NCBI GenBank assembly: GCA_021845665.1
Contig: JAJZVO010000004.1
Span: 62,001 to 126,000 of the forward strand
Reading direction: 5' to 3'
Length of the DNA stretch: 64,000 nt
From: Bacteroidota bacterium
GTDB taxonomy: Bacteria > Bacteroidota > Ignavibacteria > Kryptoniales > JAKASW01
The position numbers were made by a program, and so were the translations under genes. Positions within the stretch are counted from its first letter, which is position 1, and each line of letters starts with the position of its first letter. Positions 10,215 through 19,599 of this stretch are shown here, in pieces. The notes under the pieces were generated by a model, which saw only the letters and a program-made list of their open reading frames with translations, was not told the origin of the DNA and did not search any database.

Positions 10215-10670
10215 TCAATTTATGGTATCGGAACTATTGAGCATGATCCTGCTTCCCGGTTTTCCGGGTGAATTATAATCGAAAAGGACGCTTGCCACGA
10301 TCGATTTTACTTCGTCCCTGTCAACTAGATTGGATCCTGACATCAGCGAACGCTCTATGATGTTTTCCAAGTCGAGCTGGTCGACAAGTCCGAGTTCATA
10401 CATCTCGACGAGAAAGCCTCTCGCCTCTTTCGTCATAATTTGTCTCTCGGCTTCATGGAAGATTCTGTAAGAGCGTGCGCGGGGTCCCTTAATGCGTTTG
10501 AGCGGCTCGCGGAGATTCATTTTGTCATAAATCCAGCTTAGCGCCGTAGAAATTTCGGTTTGGCTGTATCCGCTTTCGCTCAACTTGGATACATCGACTT
10601 TCGAAATGTCCTTCGTCTCCCGTATCTCGCGCATGAGAACGACTATCAGTTCTATGATCTTTTCCTGCAT
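10215..10670 (-). CDS. smg: Smg / DUF494 family protein
   Basis: MQEKIIELIVVLMREI...GYSQTEISTALSWIYDKM...RIFHEAERQIMTKEARGFLVEMYELGLVD, DUF494-like, adjacent to topA. Confidence 0.75.
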   Translation of the reverse strand: MQEKIIELIVVLMREIRETKDISKVDVSKLSESGYSQTEISTALSWIYDKMNLREPLKRIKGPRARSYRIFHEAERQIMTKEARGFLVEMYELGLVDQLDLENIIERSLMSGSNLVDRDEVKSIVASVLFDYNSPGKPGSRIMLNSSDTIN

Positions 10671-10720
10671 TTCCTATGTATCCTCAAGACCAATATATGT
10701 TGAAAAATTCCAAAGTCAAG

Positions 10721-11155
10721 CTATCCTTTGTCACGCCGGTCAAAAAACGACTCAATGAACGCATTTTCGCGTTTTCTCATTCTCAACTTTTGCGATCTGG
10801 TCTTATCATCCCAGCCACAAAGGTGCAGGACACCGTGGACAATCAGCCGAAGGACTTCTTTTTCAAGAGGCACATCGTAGCGTCTCGCCTGAACGCGAGC
10901 CCTGTCGACGCTTACGTAAATTTCTCCCTCGATGCTGTCGGTGTCGGCGAGGTCAAATGATATGACGTCGGTGCGGTAATTGTGGTTAAGAAATTTTCGG
11001 TTAACTTCGAGGAGGTAATCGTCGCTGACCAGCACGATGTTGATGCTGTCGGCAATCTTATCTTCTTCTTTGAGGATGCGGCGGACAAGTGCGGTGAGAC
11101 GTACGCGCTCAAACTTCGGCGCACGCGGATAATCGACAAAGAGATTTATTCTCAC
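10721..11155 (-). CDS. ybeY: Endoribonuclease YbeY (rRNA maturation factor)
   Basis: LNHNYRTDVISFDL ... EVLRLIVHGVLHLCGWDDKT: YbeY HGxLHLxGxDH-like motif. Confidence 0.92.
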   Translation of the reverse strand: MRINLFVDYPRAPKFERVRLTALVRRILKEEDKIADSINIVLVSDDYLLEVNRKFLNHNYRTDVISFDLADTDSIEGEIYVSVDRARVQARRYDVPLEKEVLRLIVHGVLHLCGWDDKTRSQKLRMRKRENAFIESFFDRRDKG

Positions 11156-11583
11156 TTAATGCTTGTCTCAGCGAGAGAGAGCGCGATGCTGCTGAGCATA
11201 ATCTCCGGACCCATACGCGTGAAGTCGCCCGACAGTGCGCTCTTGTCAACATTAGCGTAGAGCGAGCAGCCTGCCTCACGTTCGACGATCAGTCCACTGA
11301 TCTTGCCGTCGGCTTCCGAATAGAACGTCACTTCGCCGAGCAGGTCGGAAGCGAGATAGCCAGTACATTGGTGTAGTTGGAGATGAGAATTGATCGTGTA
11401 GACCGTGATGAGGTTGCTTTTTTGCCTGCCGGTTTTCAAGGACGGGTAGATTTCGACGGCAAGTTTGCGCCTGGATTTCCTGTCAAAGAGATCGAAGCGG
11501 TACAAGTTCCCGCGCTTCACGCCCTTCGTCTTAAGAACCGTACCGATGCTTTCGATGTCTTTAGACTTAAACTCAAAACTCAT
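11152..11583 (-). CDS. Hypothetical protein
   Basis: 143 aa, overlaps the ybeY start by 4 nt; no family recognised. Confidence 0.6.
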   Translation of the reverse strand: MSFEFKSKDIESIGTVLKTKGVKRGNLYRFDLFDRKSRRKLAVEIYPSLKTGRQKSNLITVYTINSHLQLHQCTGYLASDLLGEVTFYSEADGKISGLIVEREAGCSLYANVDKSALSGDFTRMGPEIMLSSIALSLAETSIK

Positions 11584-11608
11584 ATAATTTCCTTAATAGT
11601 ATAATATA

Positions 11609-11645
11609 AAACCCAATGCCGTGAAATCCTCCCGACATTGGGTTT
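11609..11645 (-). terminator. Terminator of the cold shock gene
   Basis: AAACCCAATG ... CATTGGGTTT inverted repeat followed on the minus strand by a T/A-rich run, downstream of csp. Confidence 0.7.
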
Positions 11646-11668
11646 ATCAAAGAAATGAAACCGCAGTA

Positions 11669-11872
11669 CTATTTTGCGGTAACGTTGACTGCCTTCAGAC
11701 CTCTGGCGCCTTCCACAATCTCGAATTCCACTTCTGTACCCTTGTCCAGCGTTTTGTACTGCTTATCGCTTTTTATGTCGCTGTAGTGGACAAACACATC
11801 CTCACCGTTGTCCTGTTCGATGAACCCGAACCCTTTTTTTCCATCGAACCACTTAACTTTACCGTTCGGCAT
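11669..11872 (-). CDS. Cold shock protein, CspA family
   Basis: [36 protein letters not shown]1/RNP2 motifs. Confidence 0.97.
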   Translation of the reverse strand: MPNGKVKWFDGKKGFGFIEQDNGEDVFVHYSDIKSDKQYKTLDKGTEVEFEIVEGARGLKAVNVTAK

Positions 11873-12222
11873 GATACCTCCTCCAAATAAGTCAGCAGCT
11901 CTGGCGGCCGTGAATCGGGCAAGTCACTCAAATAGTTAGTTTTTCGGCCGCTTTTCGCCACATAGGGCCTGCCCAATAAGCCAATGGATCTTTTGATAAT
12001 CGTGCTTGAAGAGAAAGGAATGACCTCAAGGTGTTTACTTGTTCCGCAAATAGCCTTTAGTGATGGGGAAGTCGGCGCCAAGCCTCCGGCGCCCGTTGTC
12101 GATATGTCCGTGCTCATAATCTGCAAAATTTGAATTAATTTAGCCGGACACTCAGTGAATGTCAAGCTTTGTGGCAAATCAAATCGGGATTCCCTACAGT
12201 CCGTCAAAGCGAGGAGTCGAAC

Positions 12223-12768
12223 TCATTCCTCCAGATTCTTCCTCCTGGAGACACCGAACAGGTTCGCATTGAACTCCTTTAATAGCCCTTTGGCTTCATC
12301 CACCTGATCATCGCGAACAAAAAACTTCGCCGGCTGAATGAGTGGGTACACGGCAAGGAAGTCCTCGCCCGATACATAGTAATCTATGTCTGAATCGTCC
12401 AGAAATGACTTGAGTAGCGCGATATCTCCTTGATTCCGTGAGGAGAAGACTTCGGTATATTTCTTATCCTTTAAGACCATGGGAGGATTTACCGTGAAGT
12501 CGAGATAAGCTTCACATTCAGGACAATGAAATATTCTTGCCACCCGTTCTTCTTTCGCCAAACGAAGCTCACTCGAACAACTCGGGCAGATGATAACCTC
12601 GGGAAGTAAACTTGCGGCAGACTCAAGCCTCATGGTGTCCTGGCAGGCAGGTTTCCTGCAATAGTAATATTCGTTTCCCTCAACAAGACATGCCTCGCAA
12701 TAAGCTTCACCGCAATTGTGGCAAACAGAAATCGCCTTCCTGTTCGGATGATTGGCGCAATGTTCCAT
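12223..12768 (-). CDS. B-box-type zinc finger / DUF2007-like protein
   Basis: CANHPNRKAISVCHNCGEAYCEACL, second Cys pairs CPSC...CPEC, then a DUF2007-like tail (DIALLKSFLDDSDIDYYVSGEDFLAVYPLIQPAKFFVRDDQVDEAKGLL). Met at 12768 preceded by GGTGGG; the ORF extends to 12792. Confidence 0.75.
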   Translation of the reverse strand: MEHCANHPNRKAISVCHNCGEAYCEACLVEGNEYYYCRKPACQDTMRLESAASLLPEVIICPSCSSELRLAKEERVARIFHCPECEAYLDFTVNPPMVLKDKKYTEVFSSRNQGDIALLKSFLDDSDIDYYVSGEDFLAVYPLIQPAKFFVRDDQVDEAKGLLKEFNANLFGVSRRKNLEE

Positions 12769-13030
12769 AGAACCCACCTTTGTCCTTCGCATCTCGTTTC
12801 GGCGCCGCCGGCGCTCTTTCGAGTATATTATAGTGATACCCCGGATGAAGCAAGTCTACCGTCCGAGGCTGTGTAAAAATCGGATGGCTACTTTTGGGAA
12901 GCCTCCGCTCATCCGCAGTCGATCCGGTCTCAGTGGCTCTCGGGCATCTATGTCACAATAAAACTCAATTCCTCTTTTGTCGACAATATCCCGGTTGTCT
13001 AGAGACGCGGCCGAAAAGTCCAACATACGA

Positions 13031-13128
13031 GAGCACGAAGATTTTTCACGAAGGACACGAAGGGCTCTATTCATTTATCGCTCTTTCTTTGTGCTCTTTG
13101 CGCCCTTTCTTCGTGACCTCGTGGTTAA
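13031..13128. repeat. Degenerate CACGAAG / CTTCGTG palindromic intergenic repeat
   Basis: gagcacgaagatttttcacgaaggacacgaagggctc ... gctctttctttgtgctctttgcgccctttcttcgtgacctcgtgg: two ~9-nt-period arrays in inverted orientation. Confidence 0.75.
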
Positions 13129-13427
13129 ATAGTTTTGCAGCGGGTTTTCGGCCCGGCTTCTATGGGCGAAAATCGGATCGGGTAATAGTCCTCAAACGCC
13201 ATCACCGGTGGGCGCGTCGACCACGAGCCGTCGTTGAATCTTGCATCAGGAATGGTCGGCTGGAAAAGCTCTGTCGGATTACCGGAGGGATCGTCTACAA
13301 AGCATTGTTTTCCACCAGCCCCTATAACGATGTCGTTCCGAAAAAGGACATCTGCCAGCCGGAGTTCCATAGCGGACAACTCGATGTCCTCCTCTCCACA
13401 AAGCATCCTAAGATTGGACCAGTTCAA
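13125..13427 (-). pseudogene. Remnant of a VOC/glyoxalase-family protein (C-terminal part only)
   Basis: GGKQCFVDDPSGNPTELFQP matches the terminal VOC strand pattern (xxFxxDPxGNxxEL); the usual N-terminal half is absent. Confidence 0.5.
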
Positions 13428-13467
13428 TCCGCACCGACTTTGGATTCATTACGCGTTTGGAGAGGAT

Positions 13468-14283
13468 TCAATAGCTTTCTTCTTTCGACGGGAACTTGCC
13501 TTTCTTCACATCGTCGATGTACGCGATAAAGGCTTTGTGCATTTGCTCGGCGAGATTGGCATAATGGCGCACGAATCGCGGCTTGAACTCCTGAGTCAGG
13601 CCGAGCATATCGGCATAGACGAGAATCTGGCCGTCGCATCCCTGACCGGCGCCAATTCCGATCGTAGGGACTTTGACGGTTTTCGTGACCTTCGCTGCAA
13701 GCTGGGCAGGGATCTTCTCGAGAACAATCGCAAATACACCGGCGCTTTCAAGGAGCTTCGCGTCTGCCAGTATCGCGGCAGCTTCTTCTTTTTCTTCGCC
13801 TCGCGGACGATAGCCTCCGAACTTGTTTATCGACTGCGGCGTCAGCCCGAGATGTCCCATAACCGGAATTCCCACCTCCGTCATTCGACCGACGGATTCC
13901 GCAATGGCTTTCCCACCCTCGACTTTTACCGCGCTGGCACCTGTTTCTTTAAGGATGCGGCCGGCATTACGCAGCGTCTCTTGAGTGTCTACCTGATAAC
14001 TCATGAAGGGCATATCGACCACGACGAGCGCCCGCTTCACCGATCTGGTTACCACTTTTGCATGATAAATCATTTCATCAAGCGTCACGGGAATCGTTGT
14101 ATCGTTTCCCTGGAAGACGTTTGAGAGGGAATCGCCGACGAGAATTATGTCAATGCCGGCCTCATCCAGTACGTGTGCCGTTATGGCATCGTAGGCGGTG
14201 AGCGCGGCTACCCTATCGCCGCTTCTCTTCGATTCCAATACCGTACGCGTCGTAACGGCCTTCACTTTACTTTTTTCTGCCAT
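13468..14283 (-). CDS. panB: 3-methyl-2-oxobutanoate hydroxymethyltransferase
   Basis: [48 protein letters not shown]...VKVEGGK...GHLGLTPQS. Confidence 0.96.
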   Translation of the reverse strand: MAEKSKVKAVTTRTVLESKRSGDRVAALTAYDAITAHVLDEAGIDIILVGDSLSNVFQGNDTTIPVTLDEMIYHAKVVTRSVKRALVVVDMPFMSYQVDTQETLRNAGRILKETGASAVKVEGGKAIAESVGRMTEVGIPVMGHLGLTPQSINKFGGYRPRGEEKEEAAAILADAKLLESAGVFAIVLEKIPAQLAAKVTKTVKVPTIGIGAGQGCDGQILVYADMLGLTQEFKPRFVRHYANLAEQMHKAFIAYIDDVKKGKFPSKEESY

Positions 14284-14322
14284 TTCACATTCCTTTCCCG
14301 GCAGTCCACTGTCGGCCTTCTT

Positions 14323-15150
14323 TCAGTTCTCCCGGATAGTGTTCGCTTCGAAATCATTGCGGACCGGAAATGAGGTGCCTGAGAACACGGCACCGAACGT
14401 TTCCGAAAAACCATCCTTCAAAGCAGCGACCAAATCTTTCCGGTCCGCAGCGAAGCCGAGGATTTCACCAAGAGTCACCGTATGCGACTCAAGGTCAGCC
14501 GTAGTTTTCTCCCGCACCGCTTCATCGACATTCAAATATTGGACGATGCGCTTGTGAAATCCGCCCGTCAATATCGACCCATGCTGGAGGAGAGTATGAC
14601 CGAACCTATGCTGTGCGCTACCGACCAGTTTTTTCCCTTTGTGTTCAACCTCGAATACGGCGGACGTGGAGAAACAAGGGATAGCTCTCGGGTCGCGGAA
14701 GAGCTTCTGAAAATCTGCGGAGCTCTGCGACAGGTCGAGTTCGGCCCCGAGTTTCCTAAGTCCGACCACGAGAGCCGAGCTTATCCGGTTATAGGTCTCG
14801 CGGACCGATAACCCGTCGGTCTGCATGACTACGGAATAAGTGAGTTCCTCTGCGTGCAGGACAGCCTTCCCGCCCGTTGGACGCTTCACTATGTCAATTC
14901 CATCGCGGCGGGCATGTTCCACATCTATGTCAGATTCATTTTGATTTCTCCCCAGGGAGATACAGTAAGGTCTCCACCCGTATAATCGCAACATCGGGAT
15001 ACCGGTAATCCTGAACTCGTCCGCGAGGCTGAGGTCGAACTTCATATTGAACTCTCCGGAGTTGTCGCGGGTATCTACGAAGAACCACTCTTTTGAGGCA
15101 TGTTTCCGCGGAGAGTCCGCCGGTCGATCTAACCGCTCACCGGCAGCCAC
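14323..15150 (-). CDS. Lipoate-protein ligase A / octanoyltransferase-like (BPL/LPL family)
   Basis: LRLYGWRPYCISLGRNQ...IDIVKRPTGGKAVLHAEELTYSVVM ... KLVGSAQHRFGHTLLQHGSIL. Confidence 0.88.
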   Translation of the reverse strand: MAAGERLDRPADSPRKHASKEWFFVDTRDNSGEFNMKFDLSLADEFRITGIPMLRLYGWRPYCISLGRNQNESDIDVEHARRDGIDIVKRPTGGKAVLHAEELTYSVVMQTDGLSVRETYNRISSALVVGLRKLGAELDLSQSSADFQKLFRDPRAIPCFSTSAVFEVEHKGKKLVGSAQHRFGHTLLQHGSILTGGFHKRIVQYLNVDEAVREKTTADLESHTVTLGEILGFAADRKDLVAALKDGFSETFGAVFSGTSFPVRNDFEANTIREN

Positions 15151-15152
15151 GA

Positions 15153-15932
15153 TCAGCTCCTGATGATACCGCGTGCAGAGTTCTTGAGAAAAGAAAGGAT
15201 GGTGGAGATTTCATCGGAAGGCGGGAAATCGTTTTCGATTTTGCGGATGGCATCGCTGAACATCAGACCTGAGGAGTAAAGCACCCAGTAAGCATTCTCG
15301 ATAGCCGTTATTTTCTCGCTCGTGAATCCTCTCCGCCTGAGACCGATGACGTTGACGCCTTCGTACCTCATCGGTTCCCGGCCCGCAAGTACATAAGGCG
15401 GGATATCCTTGGTGACTCTGAACGCGCCGCCGATCATGCTGTGTGCGCCAATCTGAACAAACTGGTGCACCGGAGTCCCTCCCCCGATCGTTACCCAATC
15501 GCTCACGGTTACATGTCCCGCGAGTGCCACCAGGTTCGCGAAGATACAGTGGTTGCCGACGCGGCAGTCGTGGGCGATATGGACATTGGCCATGAGAAGG
15601 CAGTCACTCCCGATGACTGTCTTACCGGTCTCGACAGTCCCTTTATGGAGAGTGGCAAATTCCCTTACCACCGTATTGTCGCCGATCTCGAGCGTGGTCT
15701 GCTCGCCCGCGAATTTCAAATCCTGCGGGACGTTGGAAACGACCGCACCATGATGGATCACACAATTTCTTCCGATACGGGCACCTGCTGCTATCAGAGC
15801 GGAAGAGCCTATCGTACAACCATCTCCGATAACGACATCGCTCTCCACGACGGTAAAAGGTCCGACCTTAACGTTATCGCCGATTTGTGCCTTGGGGTTA
15901 ACTACGGCACTCGGATGAATAGTTGTGGCCAT
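15153..15932 (-). CDS. lpxA: UDP-N-acetylglucosamine acyltransferase
   Basis: MATTIHPSAVVNPKAQIGDNVKVGPFTVVESDVVIG: left-handed beta-helix hexapeptides; ORF start at 15977 overlaps the upstream gene, Met at 15932 preferred. Confidence 0.95.
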   Translation of the reverse strand: MATTIHPSAVVNPKAQIGDNVKVGPFTVVESDVVIGDGCTIGSSALIAAGARIGRNCVIHHGAVVSNVPQDLKFAGEQTTLEIGDNTVVREFATLHKGTVETGKTVIGSDCLLMANVHIAHDCRVGNHCIFANLVALAGHVTVSDWVTIGGGTPVHQFVQIGAHSMIGGAFRVTKDIPPYVLAGREPMRYEGVNVIGLRRRGFTSEKITAIENAYWVLYSSGLMFSDAIRKIENDFPPSDEISTILSFLKNSARGIIRS

Positions 15933-15939
15933 CTGGATT

Positions 15940-17358
15940 CTATTTTTCCTCTGCTGTTGAGTTATTGGCATCGACAATTGCTGCGGTCATCTCGGCCTCG
16001 GCGACAAGGGATCCATCGACAAAGGCTTTGCCGGTCATTGTCGCAATCTTGTTACGTCTCGACGCCATCTCGAGTTGCATGATGATCTGGTCTCCCGGGA
16101 CGACCGGTTTCCTGAACTTCACGTTATTCAACGACATGAAGTAAACCAGCTTCCCATCGGCATTCTCCATGCCGTTGAGAAGAAGGACACCGCCGGTTTG
16201 CGCCATGGCTTCGACTATAAGAACGCCGGGCATTATCGGCTTTCCGGGGAAATGTCCCTGAAAGAAAGGCTCGTTCGTCGTTACGTTCTTCACTCCTACG
16301 ACTCTTTCGTCGATCTTGAACTCGACTATCTTATCCACCAGAAGGAAAGGATACCTGTGCGGAAGTATCCGTTTGATGGCGTCGTTATCGAAGATCACAC
16401 CTTCGGTCTTCGTGAACTGATACTTCTTGACCAATTTTTTCTGCTGGTAAAGCTTTCTGATCTTTCTCGCAAATTCGACATTGTGCGGGTGACCGGGTCT
16501 CGCGGCAAGTATTTGCGCCTTCATCGGAGCACCGACGAGGGCAAGATCGCCGAGGAGATCGAGAAGTTTGTGGCGGGCAGGCTCGTTCTTGTACCTTAAT
16601 GTCCGATCATTTAGGATGCCCGTCGAGCCGAGAATAACAGACCCATTGATTCCAAGTCTTGTGGCAAGCCTTTTCAGCTCCGCCGCTTCCATCTCATCGT
16701 CAACTATGACGATCGCGTTCTCGAGATTTCCTCCGCGTATCAGTCCATTTTCCCTGAGCATCTCCACTTCCTTCAAGAAGCAGAAGGTTCTTGCCGAAGA
16801 GAACTCATTGACGAACTCGTCTTCAAGAGAGAAAAGACCGGTATGCTGACTTCCGAGGGCCGGATTCTTGTAATCTATCATAATGGTAACCCTGAAGTCG
16901 TCGAGCGGGAGGGCAACCATTTGCACATCCTTCTTTTCGTTGAGGAACTCGACGGTTTGGTCGATGATCAGGTAATCCTTCGGGGCGTCCTGGACAGTGA
17001 ATCCGGCTTTGAGCAGCACGTCCACAAAAGGCTTCGAGCTTCCGTCTCCGACGGGAGGTTCGGGCGCGTCAAGTTCGATCATCACATTGTCGATCTCGAG
17101 TCCGGCCACAGCGGCAAGGACATGTTCCACGGTGTGGACTTTGACATCACCGATGCCGAGTGTGGTTCCGCGCGACACGTCAACGACATAATCGGCAAGC
17201 GCAGGTATTTCGGGCTTACCGCCGACATCGGTTCTTCGGAAGACAATACCGTGATTCTCGGGCGCGGGAAGAAAAGTGATCGTCGATTCGCAGCCGGTGT
17301 GCAGCCCCCCACCGGAAACCGAGACTTTATTGGTAATGGTACGCTGTTGAACAAGCAT
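15940..17358 (-). CDS. lpxC/fabZ: Bifunctional UDP-3-O-acyl-N-acetylglucosamine deacetylase / 3-hydroxyacyl-ACP dehydratase (LpxC-FabZ fusion)
   Basis: N-terminal LpxC (KVHTVEHVLAAVAGLEIDNVMIELDAPEPPVGDGSSKPFV), C-terminal FabZ (ILPHRYPFLLVDKIVEF...NEPFFQGHFPGKPIMPGVLIVEAMAQTGG). Confidence 0.96.
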   Translation of the reverse strand: MLVQQRTITNKVSVSGGGLHTGCESTITFLPAPENHGIVFRRTDVGGKPEIPALADYVVDVSRGTTLGIGDVKVHTVEHVLAAVAGLEIDNVMIELDAPEPPVGDGSSKPFVDVLLKAGFTVQDAPKDYLIIDQTVEFLNEKKDVQMVALPLDDFRVTIMIDYKNPALGSQHTGLFSLEDEFVNEFSSARTFCFLKEVEMLRENGLIRGGNLENAIVIVDDEMEAAELKRLATRLGINGSVILGSTGILNDRTLRYKNEPARHKLLDLLGDLALVGAPMKAQILAARPGHPHNVEFARKIRKLYQQKKLVKKYQFTKTEGVIFDNDAIKRILPHRYPFLLVDKIVEFKIDERVVGVKNVTTNEPFFQGHFPGKPIMPGVLIVEAMAQTGGVLLLNGMENADGKLVYFMSLNNVKFRKPVVPGDQIIMQLEMASRRNKIATMTGKAFVDGSLVAEAEMTAAIVDANNSTAEEK

Positions 17359-17366
17359 CTATGTGA

Positions 17367-18401
17367 CTACTCCTTGTCTGTCAGTTTTTCTACTTTATTG
17401 CGCAGTGCGGTAACCTCTTCGATCAGTTCCGGAAGCATACGAATGGCGCCTTCGATGCGTTTCGCCTCTCTTAATTCCTTTGCGGGATATCCAAACAGCA
17501 TTTTCCCCGACTCTTTTACGGATTTCGAAACACCGGACTGCGCCCCGATGGAAGTGTTATCCGCAATTTCGAGATGGCCTGAAATTCCCACCTGGCCACC
17601 TATCATGCAATGTTTCCCCACCCTTGTGCTCCCTGCGACACCGGATAGCGCGGCCATGACGGTATGTTCTCCGATCACGACGTTGTGGGCAATCTGAACA
17701 AGGTTGTCCAACTTCGCACCCCGGCAAATTCTCGTTTCGCCCAGCGTCGCGCGGTCGACCGAGCAATTCGATCCGATCTCCACGTCATCCTCGATGACGA
17801 CGATTCCGAGCTGCGGGATCTTTTCGTAACTCCCGTCAGCTTTGGGAGCAAAGCCGAAGCCGTCACTCCCGATTACCGTACCGCTGTGTATCATAGCATT
17901 CTTCCCAATCTTGCAGCCGGGATAGATTGTGACGTTGGGATAGAGAACAGAGTTTTCGCCGACTTCCGCCCCTTCGCCCACGACGGAGCCATGCGAAATT
18001 TTCGCGCCGTCTCCGATTTTCGCGCCGTCCAGGATGCAAGCAAATGCGCCGATCCCGACGTCCCTTCCCAGTACGGCTTTCGGGGAAACGTACGCCGCAG
18101 GATTTATTCCCGGCCGGAGCGGATCGACGACCGGCATCATACTCTTAAGCGCAAACACGAACGCGATGTATGGATCTTTGGCTCTCAGCAGTGTAATATC
18201 GCTTCGATTGGAATTGAAGTCCTCGGAAACGATCACTGCCGAAGCTTCTGTAGTATCAAAGAATTTCCGGTACTTTGGGTTGGCCAGGAAAGTAAGCTCA
18301 CCTTTCCTGGCCTCTTCAATTTTCCCGATACCGGATATTTCTAAATCGGCATTCCCTTCGACTTTCGCCCCGACGAGCCTGGCTATGTCGGAGACGTTCA
18401 T
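17367..18401 (-). CDS. lpxD: UDP-3-O-acylglucosamine N-acyltransferase
   Basis: Hexapeptide helix and LpxD-like N-terminal domain (MNVSDIARLVGAKVEGNADLEISGIGKIEEARKGELTFLANPKY). Confidence 0.95.
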   Translation of the reverse strand: MNVSDIARLVGAKVEGNADLEISGIGKIEEARKGELTFLANPKYRKFFDTTEASAVIVSEDFNSNRSDITLLRAKDPYIAFVFALKSMMPVVDPLRPGINPAAYVSPKAVLGRDVGIGAFACILDGAKIGDGAKISHGSVVGEGAEVGENSVLYPNVTIYPGCKIGKNAMIHSGTVIGSDGFGFAPKADGSYEKIPQLGIVVIEDDVEIGSNCSVDRATLGETRICRGAKLDNLVQIAHNVVIGEHTVMAALSGVAGSTRVGKHCMIGGQVGISGHLEIADNTSIGAQSGVSKSVKESGKMLFGYPAKELREAKRIEGAIRMLPELIEEVTALRNKVEKLTDKE

Positions 18402-18994
18402 TAATGAATGCCCTGGGCCGGGTTCTGCGGATTTGTCGTCGGTGTCCCTGCCGGTGAGGTTGTGGAAGGGATCTTCAGTTTATCTAGAACCTGCTGCGTC
18501 ACATCGTACTTAGGATTCGAGTACATGAGAAGAATCTGGCCACTCTTGTCGAAGACATAATCGTATTTATCTTCCTTGGCAACTTCCTGAATGGCCTGGA
18601 GAATCTTCTCCTGGACCGGGCGCATGATAGCATTCTGCTGCTGGGTAAGGTCGCCGTTCGGACCAAACCGTTGGTTTCTGAGGTCCACGATTTTCTTCTG
18701 CATATCGCTCAGCTTCTGCTCTTCCTGGACGCGCGCCTGCTCGGGGAGAATGAGTCTTCTTCGCTGGTAATCGTTGGCTGCCTGGTTGAAATCGGTCTGA
18801 AGCTTATTGATTTCGCTTTGCCATTGAGCTACCAGGTTATCGAGTTTATTCTGCGCTTCGACGGCTGCCGGAAGTTTCTTCATAATAACCTGCGTGTCCA
18901 CCCATCCGATCTTCTGCTGGGCGAATCCGGTGAGGCTAGAAAGAAAGATGAAAGCAGAAACGAGCGCCCAAAATTTCAAACCACTCGTCTTCAT
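18401..18994 (-). CDS. OmpH/Skp family periplasmic chaperone (copy 1)
   Basis: Signal peptide, KIGWVDTQVIMKKLPAAVEAQNKLDNL..., coiled-coil. Confidence 0.88.
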   Translation of the reverse strand: MKTSGLKFWALVSAFIFLSSLTGFAQQKIGWVDTQVIMKKLPAAVEAQNKLDNLVAQWQSEINKLQTDFNQAANDYQRRRLILPEQARVQEEQKLSDMQKKIVDLRNQRFGPNGDLTQQQNAIMRPVQEKILQAIQEVAKEDKYDYVFDKSGQILLMYSNPKYDVTQQVLDKLKIPSTTSPAGTPTTNPQNPAQGIH

Positions 18995-19002
18995 GATGTT
19001 TC

Positions 19003-19554
19003 TCAGTTTCCTTGTCGTGTTAGTATATCAAGAACCTTGAAAGTTAGATCGTAATCCGGGTCGGCATAGAGGAGTACCGCCGCCTGGTCACTCTTATCGA
19101 AAACGAACTGCATGTGTTGCAATCTGGCAACCTGCGCGATGACGGAATAAACGCGGTCCCGAATGGGCTTCAGGAGTTTCTCTCGCGTCTGGTCGAGTTC
19201 GCCGCCCTGACCGACCTTTTCCTGACGATAGGCGAGTATCTGTTGCTGGAGCTGGTTGATCTCATTCTGGGCTTGTTCCTTCGCCTGAGTGGTCATCATC
19301 GCCGACTGCTTTGTGTATGCGTCTACCTTGCCCTGGTATTCCTTCGACATCTGGTCCACGGTATCGCTCCAGGCCTTCATCAGAGCATCAAGCTTTCTCT
19401 GGGCAGCCTGCGCGTCCGGGAGCTGATTCAAAATGGTGGTCGAATTGACGTACCCGATTTTCAGCGGCTCATTTTTCGGTGCAGCCGCGAACATGAAACC
19501 TAACGCCGACACGATAAGAGCCGACGAAAGCAGAACGATGAATTTCTCTTTCAC
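19003..19554 (-). CDS. OmpH/Skp family periplasmic chaperone (copy 2)
   Basis: LKIGYVNSTTILNQLPDAQAAQRKLDALMKAW...; tandem paralog, downstream of bamA. Confidence 0.88.
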   Translation of the reverse strand: MKEKFIVLLSSALIVSALGFMFAAAPKNEPLKIGYVNSTTILNQLPDAQAAQRKLDALMKAWSDTVDQMSKEYQGKVDAYTKQSAMMTTQAKEQAQNEINQLQQQILAYRQEKVGQGGELDQTREKLLKPIRDRVYSVIAQVARLQHMQFVFDKSDQAAVLLYADPDYDLTFKVLDILTRQGN

Positions 19555-19599
19555 TTCTAACCTCTTTTTTAGTTTAACACAAGTTAACAGTCCTGAATT

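Noticed and set aside
13234-14124. Plus-strand 296-aa ORF
   Set aside because: Antisense to panB and the VOC remnant; no protein-like motifs.
16843-17697. Plus-strand ORF of 284 aa
   Set aside because: Antisense to lpxC/fabZ and lpxD; shadow ORF.
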